Of a DNA stretch of 64,000 bases, positions 16,043 through 24,380 are shown piece by piece. Source of the DNA: Saccharothrix carnea (GTDB taxonomy: Bacteria > Actinomycetota > Actinomycetes > Mycobacteriales > Pseudonocardiaceae); assembly GCF_003014735.1 (NCBI RefSeq), contig NZ_PYAX01000001.1, positions 806,001 to 870,000 on the forward strand, written 5' to 3'. Numbering within the stretch: position 1 is the first letter of the stretch; each line of letters opens with the position of its first letter. Below the pieces are notes generated by a model, which worked only from the letters and a program-made list of their open reading frames with translations, was not told the origin of the DNA and ran no database searches. The position numbers were made by a program, and so were the translations under genes.

Positions 16043-17328
16043 AGCACCGACTTGGCGGCGCGGAAGCCCGCCTCGAGGTCGGCTACGAGGTCCTCCACGC
16101 CCTCGATGCCCACCGACAGCCGCACCAGGCCGGGCGCGACGCCGGAGACGAGCTGCTGCTCGGGCGTGAGCTGGCTGTGCGTGGTGCTGGCCGGGTGCAC
16201 GATGAGGCTGCGCACGTCACCGATGTTCACCAGCTGGCTGAACAGCTCCACGCCGTCCACGAACGCACGGCCCGCCGCCACCCCGCCGCGCAGCTCGAAC
16301 GACACCACGCCACCCGCACCCTTGGGCAGGTACTTGCGCGCCAGGCCGTGCCACGGGCTCGACGGCAGGCCCGCGTAGTGCACCTTCTCGACCTCGTCGC
16401 GCGCCTCCAGCCACCGGGCCAGCTCCAGCGCGTTCGCCGAGTGCTTGTCGATGCGCAGCGACAGCGTCTCGATGCCCTGCAGCACCAGGAAGCTGGTCAG
16501 CGGCGCGATGGCGGCTCCGGTGTCGCGCAGGCCCTGCACCCGCAGCTTCGCGGCGAACGCGCCGTGCCCGAGCGCGGGCCAGTACCGGAGACCGTGGTAG
16601 CTGGGGTCGGGCTCGGTGAAGTCCGGGAACTTCACCGCGTCGGAGAACTCGAACGTGCCGCCGTCCACGACCACGCCCGCGACCGCGGTGCCGTGCCCGC
16701 CCAGGTACTTCGTGGCCGAGTGGACCACGATGTCCGCGCCGTGCTCGATCGGCCGCAGCAGGTACGGCGTGGGTACGGTGTTGTCCACCACCAGCGGCAC
16801 GCCCGCCGCGTGCGCCACCTCGGCGACCGCCGCGACGTCGAGCACGTTGCTGCGCGGGTTGGCCAGCGACTCGGCGAAGAACAGCTTGGTGTTCGGCCGG
16901 ACCGCGGCCCGCCACGCGTCCAGGTCGTCCGGGTCGTCCACGAAGGACACCTCGATGCCGAGCTTGGGCAACGTGTAGTGGAACAGGTTGTACGTGCCGC
17001 CGTAGAGCGACGCGCTGGACACCAGGTGGTCACCCGCACGGGCGAGGTTGAGCACGGTGGCGGTCTCGGCGGCCTGTCCCGAGGCGAACGCCACCGCGGC
17101 CACGCCGCCCTCCAGCGCGGCGACCCGCTGCTCCAGCACGTCCTGGGTGGGGTTGTTGATGCGGGTGTAGATGTTGCCCGGCTCGGCCAGGCTGAACAGC
17201 GCCTCGCCGTGCGCGGAGTCGCGGAACACGAACGAGGTGGTCTGGTAGATCGGGGTGGCACGCGCGCCGGTCGCCGGGTCGGGCGCGGCGCCGGAGTGGA
17301 CCTGCAAGGTGTCGAAGGACCAGGACAT
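16039..17328 (-). CDS. metY: O-acetylhomoserine sulfhydrylase (aminocarboxypropyltransferase)
   Basis: 429 residues; a PLP enzyme that makes homocysteine from O-acetylhomoserine and sulfide. Start MSWSFDTLQVHSG at ATG 17328 has AGGAG 7 bases upstream; an in-frame ATG at 17367 gives an extension unlike the family. Cys/Met-metabolism signatures: ATPIYQTTSFVF, NIYTRINNPTQDVLEQRVAA, FASGQAAETATVL, VVDNTVPTPYLLRPIEHGAD and the PLP lysine in VVHSATKYLGGHGT (about residue 210). Coupled to metX. The upstream RNA carries a leader ORF and hairpin, suggesting sulfur-amino-acid attenuation. Confidence 0.95.
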   Translation of the reverse strand: MSWSFDTLQVHSGAAPDPATGARATPIYQTTSFVFRDSAHGEALFSLAEPGNIYTRINNPTQDVLEQRVAALEGGVAAVAFASGQAAETATVLNLARAGDHLVSSASLYGGTYNLFHYTLPKLGIEVSFVDDPDDLDAWRAAVRPNTKLFFAESLANPRSNVLDVAAVAEVAHAAGVPLVVDNTVPTPYLLRPIEHGADIVVHSATKYLGGHGTAVAGVVVDGGTFEFSDAVKFPDFTEPDPSYHGLRYWPALGHGAFAAKLRVQGLRDTGAAIAPLTSFLVLQGIETLSLRIDKHSANALELARWLEARDEVEKVHYAGLPSSPWHGLARKYLPKGAGGVVSFELRGGVAAGRAFVDGVELFSQLVNIGDVRSLIVHPASTTHSQLTPEQQLVSGVAPGLVRLSVGIEGVEDLVADLEAGFRAAKSVL

Positions 17329-17363
17329 GTTGAGGCTCCTGTGCGGCTCGCGGGGGTTTTCGG

Positions 17364-17388
17364 GCACGCCGAAGAAGACCGGGCGTGC
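17364..17388 (-). promoter_or_regulatory. Hairpin between leader peptide and metY (possible attenuator)
   Basis: Perfect 7-bp stem GCACGCC/GGCGTGC with an 11-nt loop, 19 bases after the leader stop and 36 before the metY start, followed on the minus strand by CCGAAAACC. Could be the terminator or sequestering arm of a leader-controlled switch. No alternative antiterminator stem was worked out. Confidence 0.45.
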
Positions 17389-17406
17389 GGCGGTCGGCGA
17401 GGTGGG

Positions 17407-17478
17407 TCAGGAGCGGCGACAGGCCATGCTGGTGACGCGCACGTAGTCCACGTGCCGACGGGTCACGAGCGGGATCAT
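17407..17478 (-). CDS. Cysteine-type leader peptide upstream of metYX
   Basis: 23 codons, from ATG 17478 to TGA. The product contains LVTRRHVDYVRV and ends SMACRRS, the pattern of the short 'putative leader peptide' family (RRHVD...C-R) found before sulfur-assimilation genes in Streptomyces and other actinobacteria. A Cys codon lies four codons before the stop. Stalling at this codon when cysteine is scarce would couple translation to expression of metY 78 bases downstream. The family resemblance is strong; the mechanism is inferred. Confidence 0.7.
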   Translation of the reverse strand: MIPLVTRRHVDYVRVTSMACRRS

Positions 17479-17550
17479 GCCGCCGAAGCTAGCGCTGCGT
17501 GACGGTCCGCGACAGGGCGTCCATGTCGTGGGACGCTTAGGGTTCCGGTC

Positions 17551-18567
17551 ATGCGCACCGCACTGATCGGCTACGGGCTCGGCGGAGCCGCCTTCCACGC
17601 ACCGTTCCTGTCCACTACGCCCGGCTTGGCGCTGACCGCGGTCGTCACCGGGAACCCGGAGCGGCAGGCCGCGGTGGCGTCCCGGTACCCGTCCGCGGAG
17701 TTGATCTCGTCGGTCGACGAGGTGTGGCGGCGGGCCGACGAGTTCGACCTGGTCGTGGTGACCACGCCGAACCGGTTGCACGCCGCGCACGCCCGTGCCG
17801 CGTTGGAGCACGGGCTGAACGCCGTGGTGGACAAGCCGTTCGCGTCGTCGGCGGCGCAGGCGCGCGAGTTGGCGGAGCTGGCGGCGGCACGCGGGCTGCT
17901 GCTGGCGCCGTTCCACAACCGGCGCTGGGACGGCGACTTCCGCACCGTGGCGCGGCTGGTCGGCGAGGGCGCGCTGGGGCGGGTGCACCGGTTCGAGTCG
18001 CGGTTCGAGCGGTGGCGGCCGGAGGTGAAGGAGGGGTGGAAGGAGTCCGGCGACCCGGCCGACCTGGGCAGCATCGTGTTCGACCTGGGCACGCACCTGG
18101 TCGACCAGGCGGTGGCGTTGTTCGGGCGTCCGACGAGCGTGTTCGCGGAGGTGCGGACGTTGCGGGAGGGTGCCCGGGCGCACGACGACGCGTTCCTCGC
18201 GCTGACCCACCCTTCCGGTGCGGTGTCGCACCTGTGGGCGTCGGCGTTGGTGGCGTCGCTGGGGCCGCGGTTCCGGGTGCTGGGCGACCGGTCGGCGTAC
18301 GTGAAGCACGGGATGGACCCGCAGGAGGAGGCGTTGAAGGCGGGCGTGGTGCCGGGTGGCTCCGGGTGGGGAGAGGAGCCGCCCGAGCAGTGGGGCGTGC
18401 TGGGCACCGAGCCCGTGCGCACGTCGCCGGGCGCGTACCAGGACTTCTACGCGGCCGTCGCCGCAGGTCAGGCGCCCGTTCCGGTGGCTGACGCGGTGAC
18501 CGGGCTGGAGGTGGTCGAGGCGGCTTTCACGTCCGCGCGGACCGGCACGGTTGTCTCTCTGGGATAA
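17551..18567 (+). CDS. Gfo/Idh/MocA-family oxidoreductase
   Basis: 338 residues. N-terminal Rossmann fold with GYGLGGAAFHAPFL (GxGxxG, residues about 7-20), TTPNRLHAAHARAALEHGLN and the family EKP-type motif as VVDKPFASS (Lys about residue 94). The C-terminal domain holds LGSIVFDLGTHLVDQAVALF, with Asp and His at the usual catalytic positions. It would oxidise or reduce a sugar or inositol-like substrate with NAD(P). Divergent from the met leader, followed by the FAD monooxygenase after 41 bases; substrate unknown. Confidence 0.92.
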   Translation: MRTALIGYGLGGAAFHAPFLSTTPGLALTAVVTGNPERQAAVASRYPSAELISSVDEVWRRADEFDLVVVTTPNRLHAAHARAALEHGLNAVVDKPFASSAAQARELAELAAARGLLLAPFHNRRWDGDFRTVARLVGEGALGRVHRFESRFERWRPEVKEGWKESGDPADLGSIVFDLGTHLVDQAVALFGRPTSVFAEVRTLREGARAHDDAFLALTHPSGAVSHLWASALVASLGPRFRVLGDRSAYVKHGMDPQEEALKAGVVPGGSGWGEEPPEQWGVLGTEPVRTSPGAYQDFYAAVAAGQAPVPVADAVTGLEVVEAAFTSARTGTVVSLG

Positions 18568-18576
18568 TTTCTTGCC

Positions 18577-18600
18577 AGACGTATCTCTTACTGCCTAAGA
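18577..18600. promoter_or_regulatory. AT-rich imperfect inverted repeat before the monooxygenase
   Basis: TATCTCTTACTGCCTAAGATA, split here as TATCTCTTA-CTGCC-TAAGATA, is an imperfect inverted repeat and an unusually AT-rich island just upstream of the start codon at 18609. It may be promoter or operator. No regulator gene is adjacent. Confidence 0.35.
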
Positions 18601-18608
18601 TATTTGCC

Positions 18609-20135
18609 ATGGCAGACGAACACGTGCAGGTACTGGTGGTGGGGGCGGGACTCGCCGGGTTGTCCGCGGCGTTGTTCCTGGCGCAGCAGGGCATCGAGGT
18701 GCTCGCCGTCTCGAAGCACCGGGGGACGTCGCCGCACCCCAAGGCGACCGGGCAGACGCACCGGACGATGGAACTGCTGCGCCGGGCCGGGGTCGCGGAC
18801 GAGGTGCTGGCAGGCGGTGCGGGGCTCGACGGCGGCCTGGTGATCAAGATCGCGGAGAGCCTGCGCGGACGGGTGTTTCACACGATCGTGCAAGAGGACC
18901 ACGAGTGGGACGCGTCGCTGAGCCCCGAGCGACCCGGGATGGCGAGCCAGGACCACGTCGAGCCGGTGCTGCTGCGGAGGGCGCGTGAACTGGGCGCGCA
19001 GGTGGTGTTCGAGACCGAGCTCGTGTCGTTGGCGCAGGACGACGACGGGGTGACGGCCCGGCTCCGGTCAGCGGGCGGTGAGCGGACCGTTCGGGCCGAG
19101 TACGTGATCGGGGCGGACGGGCACCGGGGCGTGGTGCGGTCGTTCGCGGGGATCGGGCGGCGGGGCCACGGGCCGTTGTCGCACCACGTCGGGGTGGTGT
19201 TCGACGCGGACCTGTCGGCACGCATCGCGTCCGACAAGCTGACGTTGTTCTACCTGCGGAACCCGGCGTTCACGGGCGCTTTCGTGGCGACGAACACCGA
19301 GCGGCGCAACGTGCTCACGATCGAGTACGACCCGGCGCGCGAGTCGGTGGCGGACTACCCGCTCCGGCGGTGCGCGGAGTTGGTGCGGATCGCGACGGAC
19401 GCGCCGGACCTGGAGCCGGAGATCGTGGAGGTCACGGCGTGGGAGATGGGCGCGTGGCTGAGCGACCGGTTCCGGGCCGGGCGGGTGTTCCTGGCCGGTG
19501 ACGCGGCGAAGGTGACGCCGCCGACCGGGGGCCTCGGCGGCAACACGGCGATCGGTGACGGGTTCGACCTCGCGTGGAAGCTGGCCGAGGTGCTCAAGGG
19601 CGAGGCGGGTGAGGGGCTGCTGGACAGCTACGAGGCCGAACGCCGGCCGTACGCACAGCTCGTGGTGGACGGGTCTTACGCCAACTACGTGCAGCGGTTC
19701 GCACCGCACCTGGCGGGCCCCGACGTGCCCGACGAGGTCGACCACCTGCACCTGACCCTGGGCTACCGCTGCCGTTCGAGCGCGGTGCTGATCGAGGACA
19801 CCGACCCGGCGCCGATGGAGAACCCGGCCGACCCGACCGGCCGTCCGGGCTTCCGCGCGCCGCACGTCGTGGTGGACCACGACGGCACCCAAAAGTCCAC
19901 TTTGGACCTGTTCACCACCTGGACCCTGCTGACCCTCAACCCGGCGTGGCGCGTCCCCACCCCGGGCCTCGACATCCCCACCATCACCGACCCGACCGAC
20001 ACCCTGGCCAAGCGTTACGGCATCGGCCCGACCGGCGCCACCCTGGTCCGCCCAGACGGCGTCATCGCCTGGCGCACCACCACCTCCCCGACCCCCACCT
20101 CCACCATCCCCCTCCCCGCCCTGAAATCCCTCTGA
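18609..20135 (+). CDS. FAD-dependent aromatic monooxygenase (PHBH/TfdB type)
   Basis: 508 residues, normal for two-domain aromatic hydroxylases plus a thioredoxin-like tail. FAD-binding GAGLAGLSAALFLAQQGIEV (residues about 12-31), the DG-type motif YVIGADGHRGVVRSFAGI (about 165-182), and RVFLAGDAAKVTPPTGGLGG then NTAIGDGFDLAWKLA (about 295-325). The C-terminal tail (TLAKRYGIGPTGATLVRPDGVIAWR) matches the polyketide-hydroxylase/TfdB group. It hydroxylates an aromatic or polyketide substrate with NAD(P)H and oxygen; no biosynthetic cluster is nearby, so a catabolic or resistance role is equally possible. Confidence 0.93.
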   Translation: MADEHVQVLVVGAGLAGLSAALFLAQQGIEVLAVSKHRGTSPHPKATGQTHRTMELLRRAGVADEVLAGGAGLDGGLVIKIAESLRGRVFHTIVQEDHEWDASLSPERPGMASQDHVEPVLLRRARELGAQVVFETELVSLAQDDDGVTARLRSAGGERTVRAEYVIGADGHRGVVRSFAGIGRRGHGPLSHHVGVVFDADLSARIASDKLTLFYLRNPAFTGAFVATNTERRNVLTIEYDPARESVADYPLRRCAELVRIATDAPDLEPEIVEVTAWEMGAWLSDRFRAGRVFLAGDAAKVTPPTGGLGGNTAIGDGFDLAWKLAEVLKGEAGEGLLDSYEAERRPYAQLVVDGSYANYVQRFAPHLAGPDVPDEVDHLHLTLGYRCRSSAVLIEDTDPAPMENPADPTGRPGFRAPHVVVDHDGTQKSTLDLFTTWTLLTLNPAWRVPTPGLDIPTITDPTDTLAKRYGIGPTGATLVRPDGVIAWRTTTSPTPTSTIPLPALKSL

Positions 20136-20139
20136 CCCC

Positions 20140-20330
20140 GCGCGAGTCGAACACTCAGGTCCCGCGTGTCCCACGTTCGCGTCCACCGTGTCCTACGTTC
20201 AGAACACCCGAGTTGAACACTCAGAACACGGCCCGCCGTCCCGAGTGTTCAACTCGGGGTACCGGAACGTAGGACACGCGCGTTCCGAACGTGGGACACG
20301 CGGGACCTGGAGGTTCGACTCGCGGTCAGG
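20140..20330. repeat. Mirror-symmetric 22-bp repeat array (4 + 4 units)
   Basis: Four units start at 20140, 20162, 20184 and 20206; after a centre of about 15 nt (20228-20242) four inverted units start at 20243, 20265, 20287 and 20309. Unit types are arranged A-B-C-D / D'-C'-B'-A': A contains GCGAGTCGAAC, B CCGCGTGTCCCACGTTCG, C CGTGTCCTACGTTC, D CCCGAGTTGAACACTC. By hand count about 67 of 81 arm positions are complementary and mismatches fall mainly in the 4-nt linkers. It occupies the entire gap between the stop codons of two convergent genes. Confidence 0.92.
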
Positions 20331-21594
20331 GGTGGCGGCGGAGGGTTTCGCCGATGGCGAGCAGGGAGAGGGCGCTGATCAGGGCGCCCACGATCAGGTA
20401 GAGGGAGATCGGCCACGAGTCGTGGGTCGGGGTGGCGGTCAGCAGCCACGTCGCGACCACCGGGGACAGGCCGCCGCCCAGCACGGCGCCGAGCTGGTAG
20501 CTCAGGGAGACGCCGCTGTAGCGGACGCGGGTGCCGAACAGCTCGGCGTAGTAGGCGGGCATCGGCCCGAACACCGCCGCCGACCCGGCGAACGCCAGCA
20601 CCATCGCCAGCACCACCAGCCCCGGCGACCGCGTCTCCAGCAGCCAGAACAACGGGAACGCGAACACGCCCAGGAACGCCGCACCGCCGAGCATCACCGG
20701 CAACCGTCCCACCCGGTCGGACAGCCGCGCGAACACCAGGATCGCCACCGCCTGCGCGAACGCCCCGATCAACCCCGCGTTCAACAACGTGCCCCGCGCC
20801 ATCCCGAGCTCACGCGTCCCGTACGACACCGCGAACGTCGCCACCACGAAGATGAACATGTTGAACCCGAGGTTCACCCCCGCGCCCAGCACCACCTTCC
20901 GCCACGACTGCCGCAGCACGACCGCCACCGGCAGGCGCACCGTCCCGACAGCCGACCGCGCGTCGCGGAACGCCGGGCTCTCCTCCACCGACAGCCGCAC
21001 GTACAGCCCGACACCCACCAGCACCAGGCTGAACAGGAACGGCACCCGCCAGCCCCAGGTCAGGAACGCGTCACCGGACACCGCGGTCGACGCCGCCATC
21101 GCACCGTTGGCCAGCAGCAGCCCGAGGGGCGATCCGAGGAACGTCCAGCTGCCGTACCACCCGGTCCGCCCGACCGGCGCGTGCTCGACCGCCATCAACG
21201 TCGCGCCACCCTGCTCGCCGCCCAGGAAGAACCCCTGCACCACCCGCAGCAGCACCAGCAGCAACGGCGCGGCCAACCCGATCGAGGAGTACGTCGGCAG
21301 CAGCCCGATCGCCGCCGTGCACAAGCCGGTCGCGGTCAGCGTCAGCACCAGCATCGGCCGCCGCCCGATCCGGTCGCCGAAGTGGCCGATCACCACCCCG
21401 CCCAGCGGCCGGGCCAGGAACCCCGCGCCGAACGTGGCGAACGCCAGCAGCGTGCCGATGCGCGGGTCGAAGGACGGGAAGAACAGCTTGTCGAACACCA
21501 GCGCCGCCGCGGTGCCGTAGAGCAGGAAGTCGTACAACTCCACGGCGTTGCCCGCGCTGCTGGCCAGCGCCACCCTGCGCACCTCGGAAGCCAT
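20326..21594 (-). CDS. MFS transporter, metabolite:H+ symporter (MHS) family
   Basis: 422 residues, twelve TM helices. The start MASEVRRVALASSAGNAVELYDFLLYG and the loop GGVVIGHFGDRIGRRPMLV between TM2 and TM3 are diagnostic of the MHS family (split here for length: NAVELYDFLLYG and GHFGDRIGRRPMLV). RVVQGFFLGGEQGGATLM in TM4 and VEESPAFRDA in the central loop also fit. Members import carboxylates, betaine or shikimate with protons. The stop codon overlaps the last unit of the repeat array. No neighbour indicates the substrate. Confidence 0.92.
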   Translation of the reverse strand: MASEVRRVALASSAGNAVELYDFLLYGTAAALVFDKLFFPSFDPRIGTLLAFATFGAGFLARPLGGVVIGHFGDRIGRRPMLVLTLTATGLCTAAIGLLPTYSSIGLAAPLLLVLLRVVQGFFLGGEQGGATLMAVEHAPVGRTGWYGSWTFLGSPLGLLLANGAMAASTAVSGDAFLTWGWRVPFLFSLVLVGVGLYVRLSVEESPAFRDARSAVGTVRLPVAVVLRQSWRKVVLGAGVNLGFNMFIFVVATFAVSYGTRELGMARGTLLNAGLIGAFAQAVAILVFARLSDRVGRLPVMLGGAAFLGVFAFPLFWLLETRSPGLVVLAMVLAFAGSAAVFGPMPAYYAELFGTRVRYSGVSLSYQLGAVLGGGLSPVVATWLLTATPTHDSWPISLYLIVGALISALSLLAIGETLRRHP

Positions 21595-21765
21595 TCACCC
21601 ACCCTGGCCCGCGCGGGCACGCCGCCGACCTCGACAGTGATCCACCTCACACCACCGCGCGCTTACCGGCGAGTAGCGCGACACGCCCCGGCTGATCTTG
21701 TCGAAACCACACGATCCGGTGAGATGCCTGGAGTTGAGCGGCAACCGGCGGCCAGTCTGGAGAGC

Positions 21766-22119
21766 ATGGCACCACTCCCCTTCATCGCGGCGATCGCCGC
21801 CCTGATTCCCAGCTTCGCCGCTTCCGAGTCGAACTTCGTGCTCAGCGTGCAGCGCGGCGAATCCGTCCAGTTCTCCAACCTGACCTGCGAACCCGCCGGT
21901 GGACTGCACCCGAGAGCCCAACAGGCCTGCCTCGCTTTGTCCGATGTGGACGGACAGATCGAGGGGCTGTCGACCGGCGAGGCCCTGTGCACGCTGGAGT
22001 ACGACCCGGTGCGGGTCACGGCGTCCGGCACGTGGCGCGGCGAGACCCGCGCGTTCGAGGCCGAGTTCCCGAACCCGTGCGTGATGCGGGCCGAAACCGG
22101 CCCGGTGTTCGACTTCTGA
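21766..22119 (+). CDS. Subtilisin inhibitor-like (SSI family) secreted protease inhibitor
   Basis: 117 residues: signal-like hydrophobic N-terminus (MAPLPFIAAIAALIPSFAA) and an SSI domain. Four Cys in the SSI pattern, at about residues 41, 55, 75 and 105, would form two disulphides; typical blocks are HPRAQQACLALSDVDGQIEG, CTLEYDPVRVTASGTWRGE and EFPNPCV. Aligning CTLEYDP with CPMVYDP of SSI puts the reactive bond at Leu77-Glu78, i.e. P1 Leu, predicting subtilisin/chymotrypsin-like targets. The signal has no basic residue with this start; an in-frame ATG at 21724 would add an Arg-containing n-region. Confidence 0.85.
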   Translation: MAPLPFIAAIAALIPSFAASESNFVLSVQRGESVQFSNLTCEPAGGLHPRAQQACLALSDVDGQIEGLSTGEALCTLEYDPVRVTASGTWRGETRAFEAEFPNPCVMRAETGPVFDF

Positions 22120-22420
22120 CGCGGCGACGCGAGCGGCAGCACGCCCGTGGAGGGCCCGCGACACCGCCGCCGAAGTCGTGGCCCCTCCACGGGGATCGTG
22201 CGGAGGTCCTCGGACCTCTTGGGCGACCGTAGGGAGTCGACGACCTGATCGTCAACACTCTTCACATCCATGAATCGGGGTAACCGGCCACCTCCACCGA
22301 GACCGTCACCGGGTGAACCACCCGGCATCAGCCATCCGAGTGATCGGATCTCTGCCCAGGACACGCACCGTCTCAGGTAGACCGTTCTATCCTCCGCGCG
22401 AACCGCTTGGGGGAAGACGT
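22120..22420. other. Intergenic stretch: terminator and aarF promoter region
   Basis: Holds the hairpin at 22144-22193, a short GGTCC/GGACC repeat near 22205-22220, and presumably the promoter of the UbiB-like gene. No coding potential seen. Confidence 0.5.
22144..22193 (+). terminator. Long hairpin after the SSI gene
   Basis: 11-bp perfect outer stem CCCGTGGAGGG/CCCTCCACGGG, with a 28-nt interior that can fold further (CGAC/GTCG). It begins 25 bases past the inhibitor stop. Probable Rho-independent terminator without U-tract. Confidence 0.65.
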
Positions 22421-24334
22421 ATGGGTGATGTCCTGCTGTACACGGTCGGCGTTCCGCTGACGTTCCTGTCCCTGGTGCTCGGCATGGCGCTGGCCGCGCG
22501 ACGCATCCTCGGCCTGCACGTCGGGCTCATCCGCACCACGCTCGCGTGCATGGTCGGCCTGTCGTCCAGCGAAGCCGCGCTGAGCGCCATGCCGGGCCCG
22601 GAAACGACGCCGGCGCTGGCGACCGTGCAGATCGGCATCGCGCTGCTGTTGATGATCGGCCTGCTGACGTTCGCCGAGATCGTGGTGCCGACCGGCTCGA
22701 TCCCGCCGCCCACCGAGTGGTGGCGCGCCCTGCGCGGGCGGATCTCGCGCGCCCGCCGCTACTCCCGCATCACCGCGATCGCGTTCCGCCACGGCCTCGG
22801 CCCGTACCTGCGCGGGCGGGAGCGCACCGACACCCGCCTGGCGAGGTCGCTGCGGTTGGCGCTGGAGGAGGGCGGTGTCACGTTCGTCAAGCTCGGCCAG
22901 GTGCTGTCCACGCGGCCGGACCTGCTGCCGCCGGACGTGGTGGACGAGCTGACGCTGCTGCAGGACAAGGTGCCCGCCGCGCCGTGGCCGCAGGTGCGCC
23001 AGGTGCTGGTGGACGAGCTGGGCCAGGCGCCGGAGGACGTGTTCGCCGAGTTCGACGAGCGGCCGATCGCCGCCGCGTCCGTCGCCCAGGTGCACCGGGC
23101 GCGGCTGAAGTCCGGCGAGGACGTGGTGGTGAAGGTGCAGCGGCCGGCCGTGCGGCGGGTCGCGGAGGGCGACCTGGACATCGTGAACCGGCTCGCGTCG
23201 ACGTTGCACGACAAGACGCGCTGGGGCAAGGCGATCGGCGTGCGCGACCTGGCCGCCGGGTTCTCCGCCGCGTTGCGCGAGGAGCTGGACTTCCGGGTCG
23301 AGGCGCGCAACCTGGCGGCCGTGCGGGCGGCGTCCGACGGTGCCGACGTGGTGCTGCCCGCCGTGCACGAAGACCTCTGCACGTCACGCGTGCTGGTGAT
23401 GCAGCGGCTGGACGGCGTGCCCGTGCGGTCGGCGTCGTTGGAGTCGGTGGACCGGGACGCGCTGGCCCGCACCCTGCTGGACGTGCTGCTGCGGCAGGTG
23501 ATGGTCAACGGCGTCTTCCACGCCGACCCGCACCCCGGCAACATCATGCTGCTGGGTGACGGCAGGCTCGGCATGCTCGACTTCGGCTCGGTGGGCCGGA
23601 TCGACGCGCAGCTGCGGTCCGCGCTGGGGAAGCTGCTGCTGTCCATCGACCACGGCGACCCGGCGGGCCTGCGCGACGCGTTGCTGGAGCTGGTGGCCAG
23701 GCCGGACGAGATCGACGAGCAGCAGTTGGAGCGCGCGCTCGGGCAGTTCATGGCACGGCACCTGAGCACCGGCATGCGGCCGGACGTGGAGATGTTCGGC
23801 GACCTGTTCAAGCTGGTCTACCGGTATGGGTTGAGCATCCCGCCGGAGATCGCGGCGGTGTTCCGGGCGCTGGCCACGGTGGAGGGCACGCTGGGCGCGC
23901 TGTCGCCGGGGTTCAACATCGTGGTCGAGTCGCGGTCGTTCGCGGACAAGCAGTTCAGCGCGCACCTCACGCCCGAGTCGCTGCGGCGCACGGTGACCGA
24001 GGAGCTGCACGCGATGCTGCCGATGCTGCGGCGCCTGCCCCGGCGGGCGGACCGGATCTCCAGCGCGTTGGAGCAGGGGCGGCTGGGGTTGAGCATGCGG
24101 TTGTTCGCGGACGAGCGGGACCGGCAGTTCATCGTCTCGCTGCTGCACCAGGTGATGCTGACCGTGCTGGGCGCGACGGCGGGCGTGATGGCCGTGCTGC
24201 TGCTGGGCGCGGAGGGCGGCCCGGAGGTGGGCCCGGACGTGTCGCTGTTCCACGTGTTCGGCTACAACCTGCTGGTCATCAGCGTGCTGCTCGGGTTGCG
24301 GGTGGTGGTGACCATCTTCCGGCCACGCGGTTGA
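22421..24334 (+). CDS. ABC1/UbiB (AarF)-family atypical kinase
   Basis: 637 residues. Three or so TM helices at the N-terminus (about 1-90), then the ABC1 kinase-like domain: KxGQ motif in FVKLGQVLSTRPDLLP (about 162-177), the A-rich nucleotide loop AAASVAQVHRARL, VVKVQRP lysine, the catalytic-loop equivalent GVFHADPHPGNIML and metal-binding LGMLDFGSVG. Two TM helices close the protein. UbiB/ADCK proteins support quinone-lipid biology, though the actinobacterial members are poorly defined. ATG 22421 has GGGGGAAG at the right distance. Stands alone; its stop codon falls in a 13-bp tandem repeat. Confidence 0.92.
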   Translation: MGDVLLYTVGVPLTFLSLVLGMALAARRILGLHVGLIRTTLACMVGLSSSEAALSAMPGPETTPALATVQIGIALLLMIGLLTFAEIVVPTGSIPPPTEWWRALRGRISRARRYSRITAIAFRHGLGPYLRGRERTDTRLARSLRLALEEGGVTFVKLGQVLSTRPDLLPPDVVDELTLLQDKVPAAPWPQVRQVLVDELGQAPEDVFAEFDERPIAAASVAQVHRARLKSGEDVVVKVQRPAVRRVAEGDLDIVNRLASTLHDKTRWGKAIGVRDLAAGFSAALREELDFRVEARNLAAVRAASDGADVVLPAVHEDLCTSRVLVMQRLDGVPVRSASLESVDRDALARTLLDVLLRQVMVNGVFHADPHPGNIMLLGDGRLGMLDFGSVGRIDAQLRSALGKLLLSIDHGDPAGLRDALLELVARPDEIDEQQLERALGQFMARHLSTGMRPDVEMFGDLFKLVYRYGLSIPPEIAAVFRALATVEGTLGALSPGFNIVVESRSFADKQFSAHLTPESLRRTVTEELHAMLPMLRRLPRRADRISSALEQGRLGLSMRLFADERDRQFIVSLLHQVMLTVLGATAGVMAVLLLGAEGGPEVGPDVSLFHVFGYNLLVISVLLGLRVVVTIFRPRG

Positions 24335-24380
24335 CACGCTCGGTTGACGTGCCTGGTTGACGTGCTTGGTTTGCGGTGCA
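24329..24380 (+). repeat. Four tandem 13-bp repeats (GGTTGACGTGCYT)
   Basis: Units start at 24329, 24342, 24355 and 24368: GGTTGACACGCTC, GGTTGACGTGCCT, GGTTGACGTGCTT, GGTTTGCGGTGCA. Each of the first three contains TTGAC, a -35-like hexamer core, and the last merges into a perfect palindrome. The block spans the end of the UbiB-like gene and the promoter of the next operon. Confidence 0.75.
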
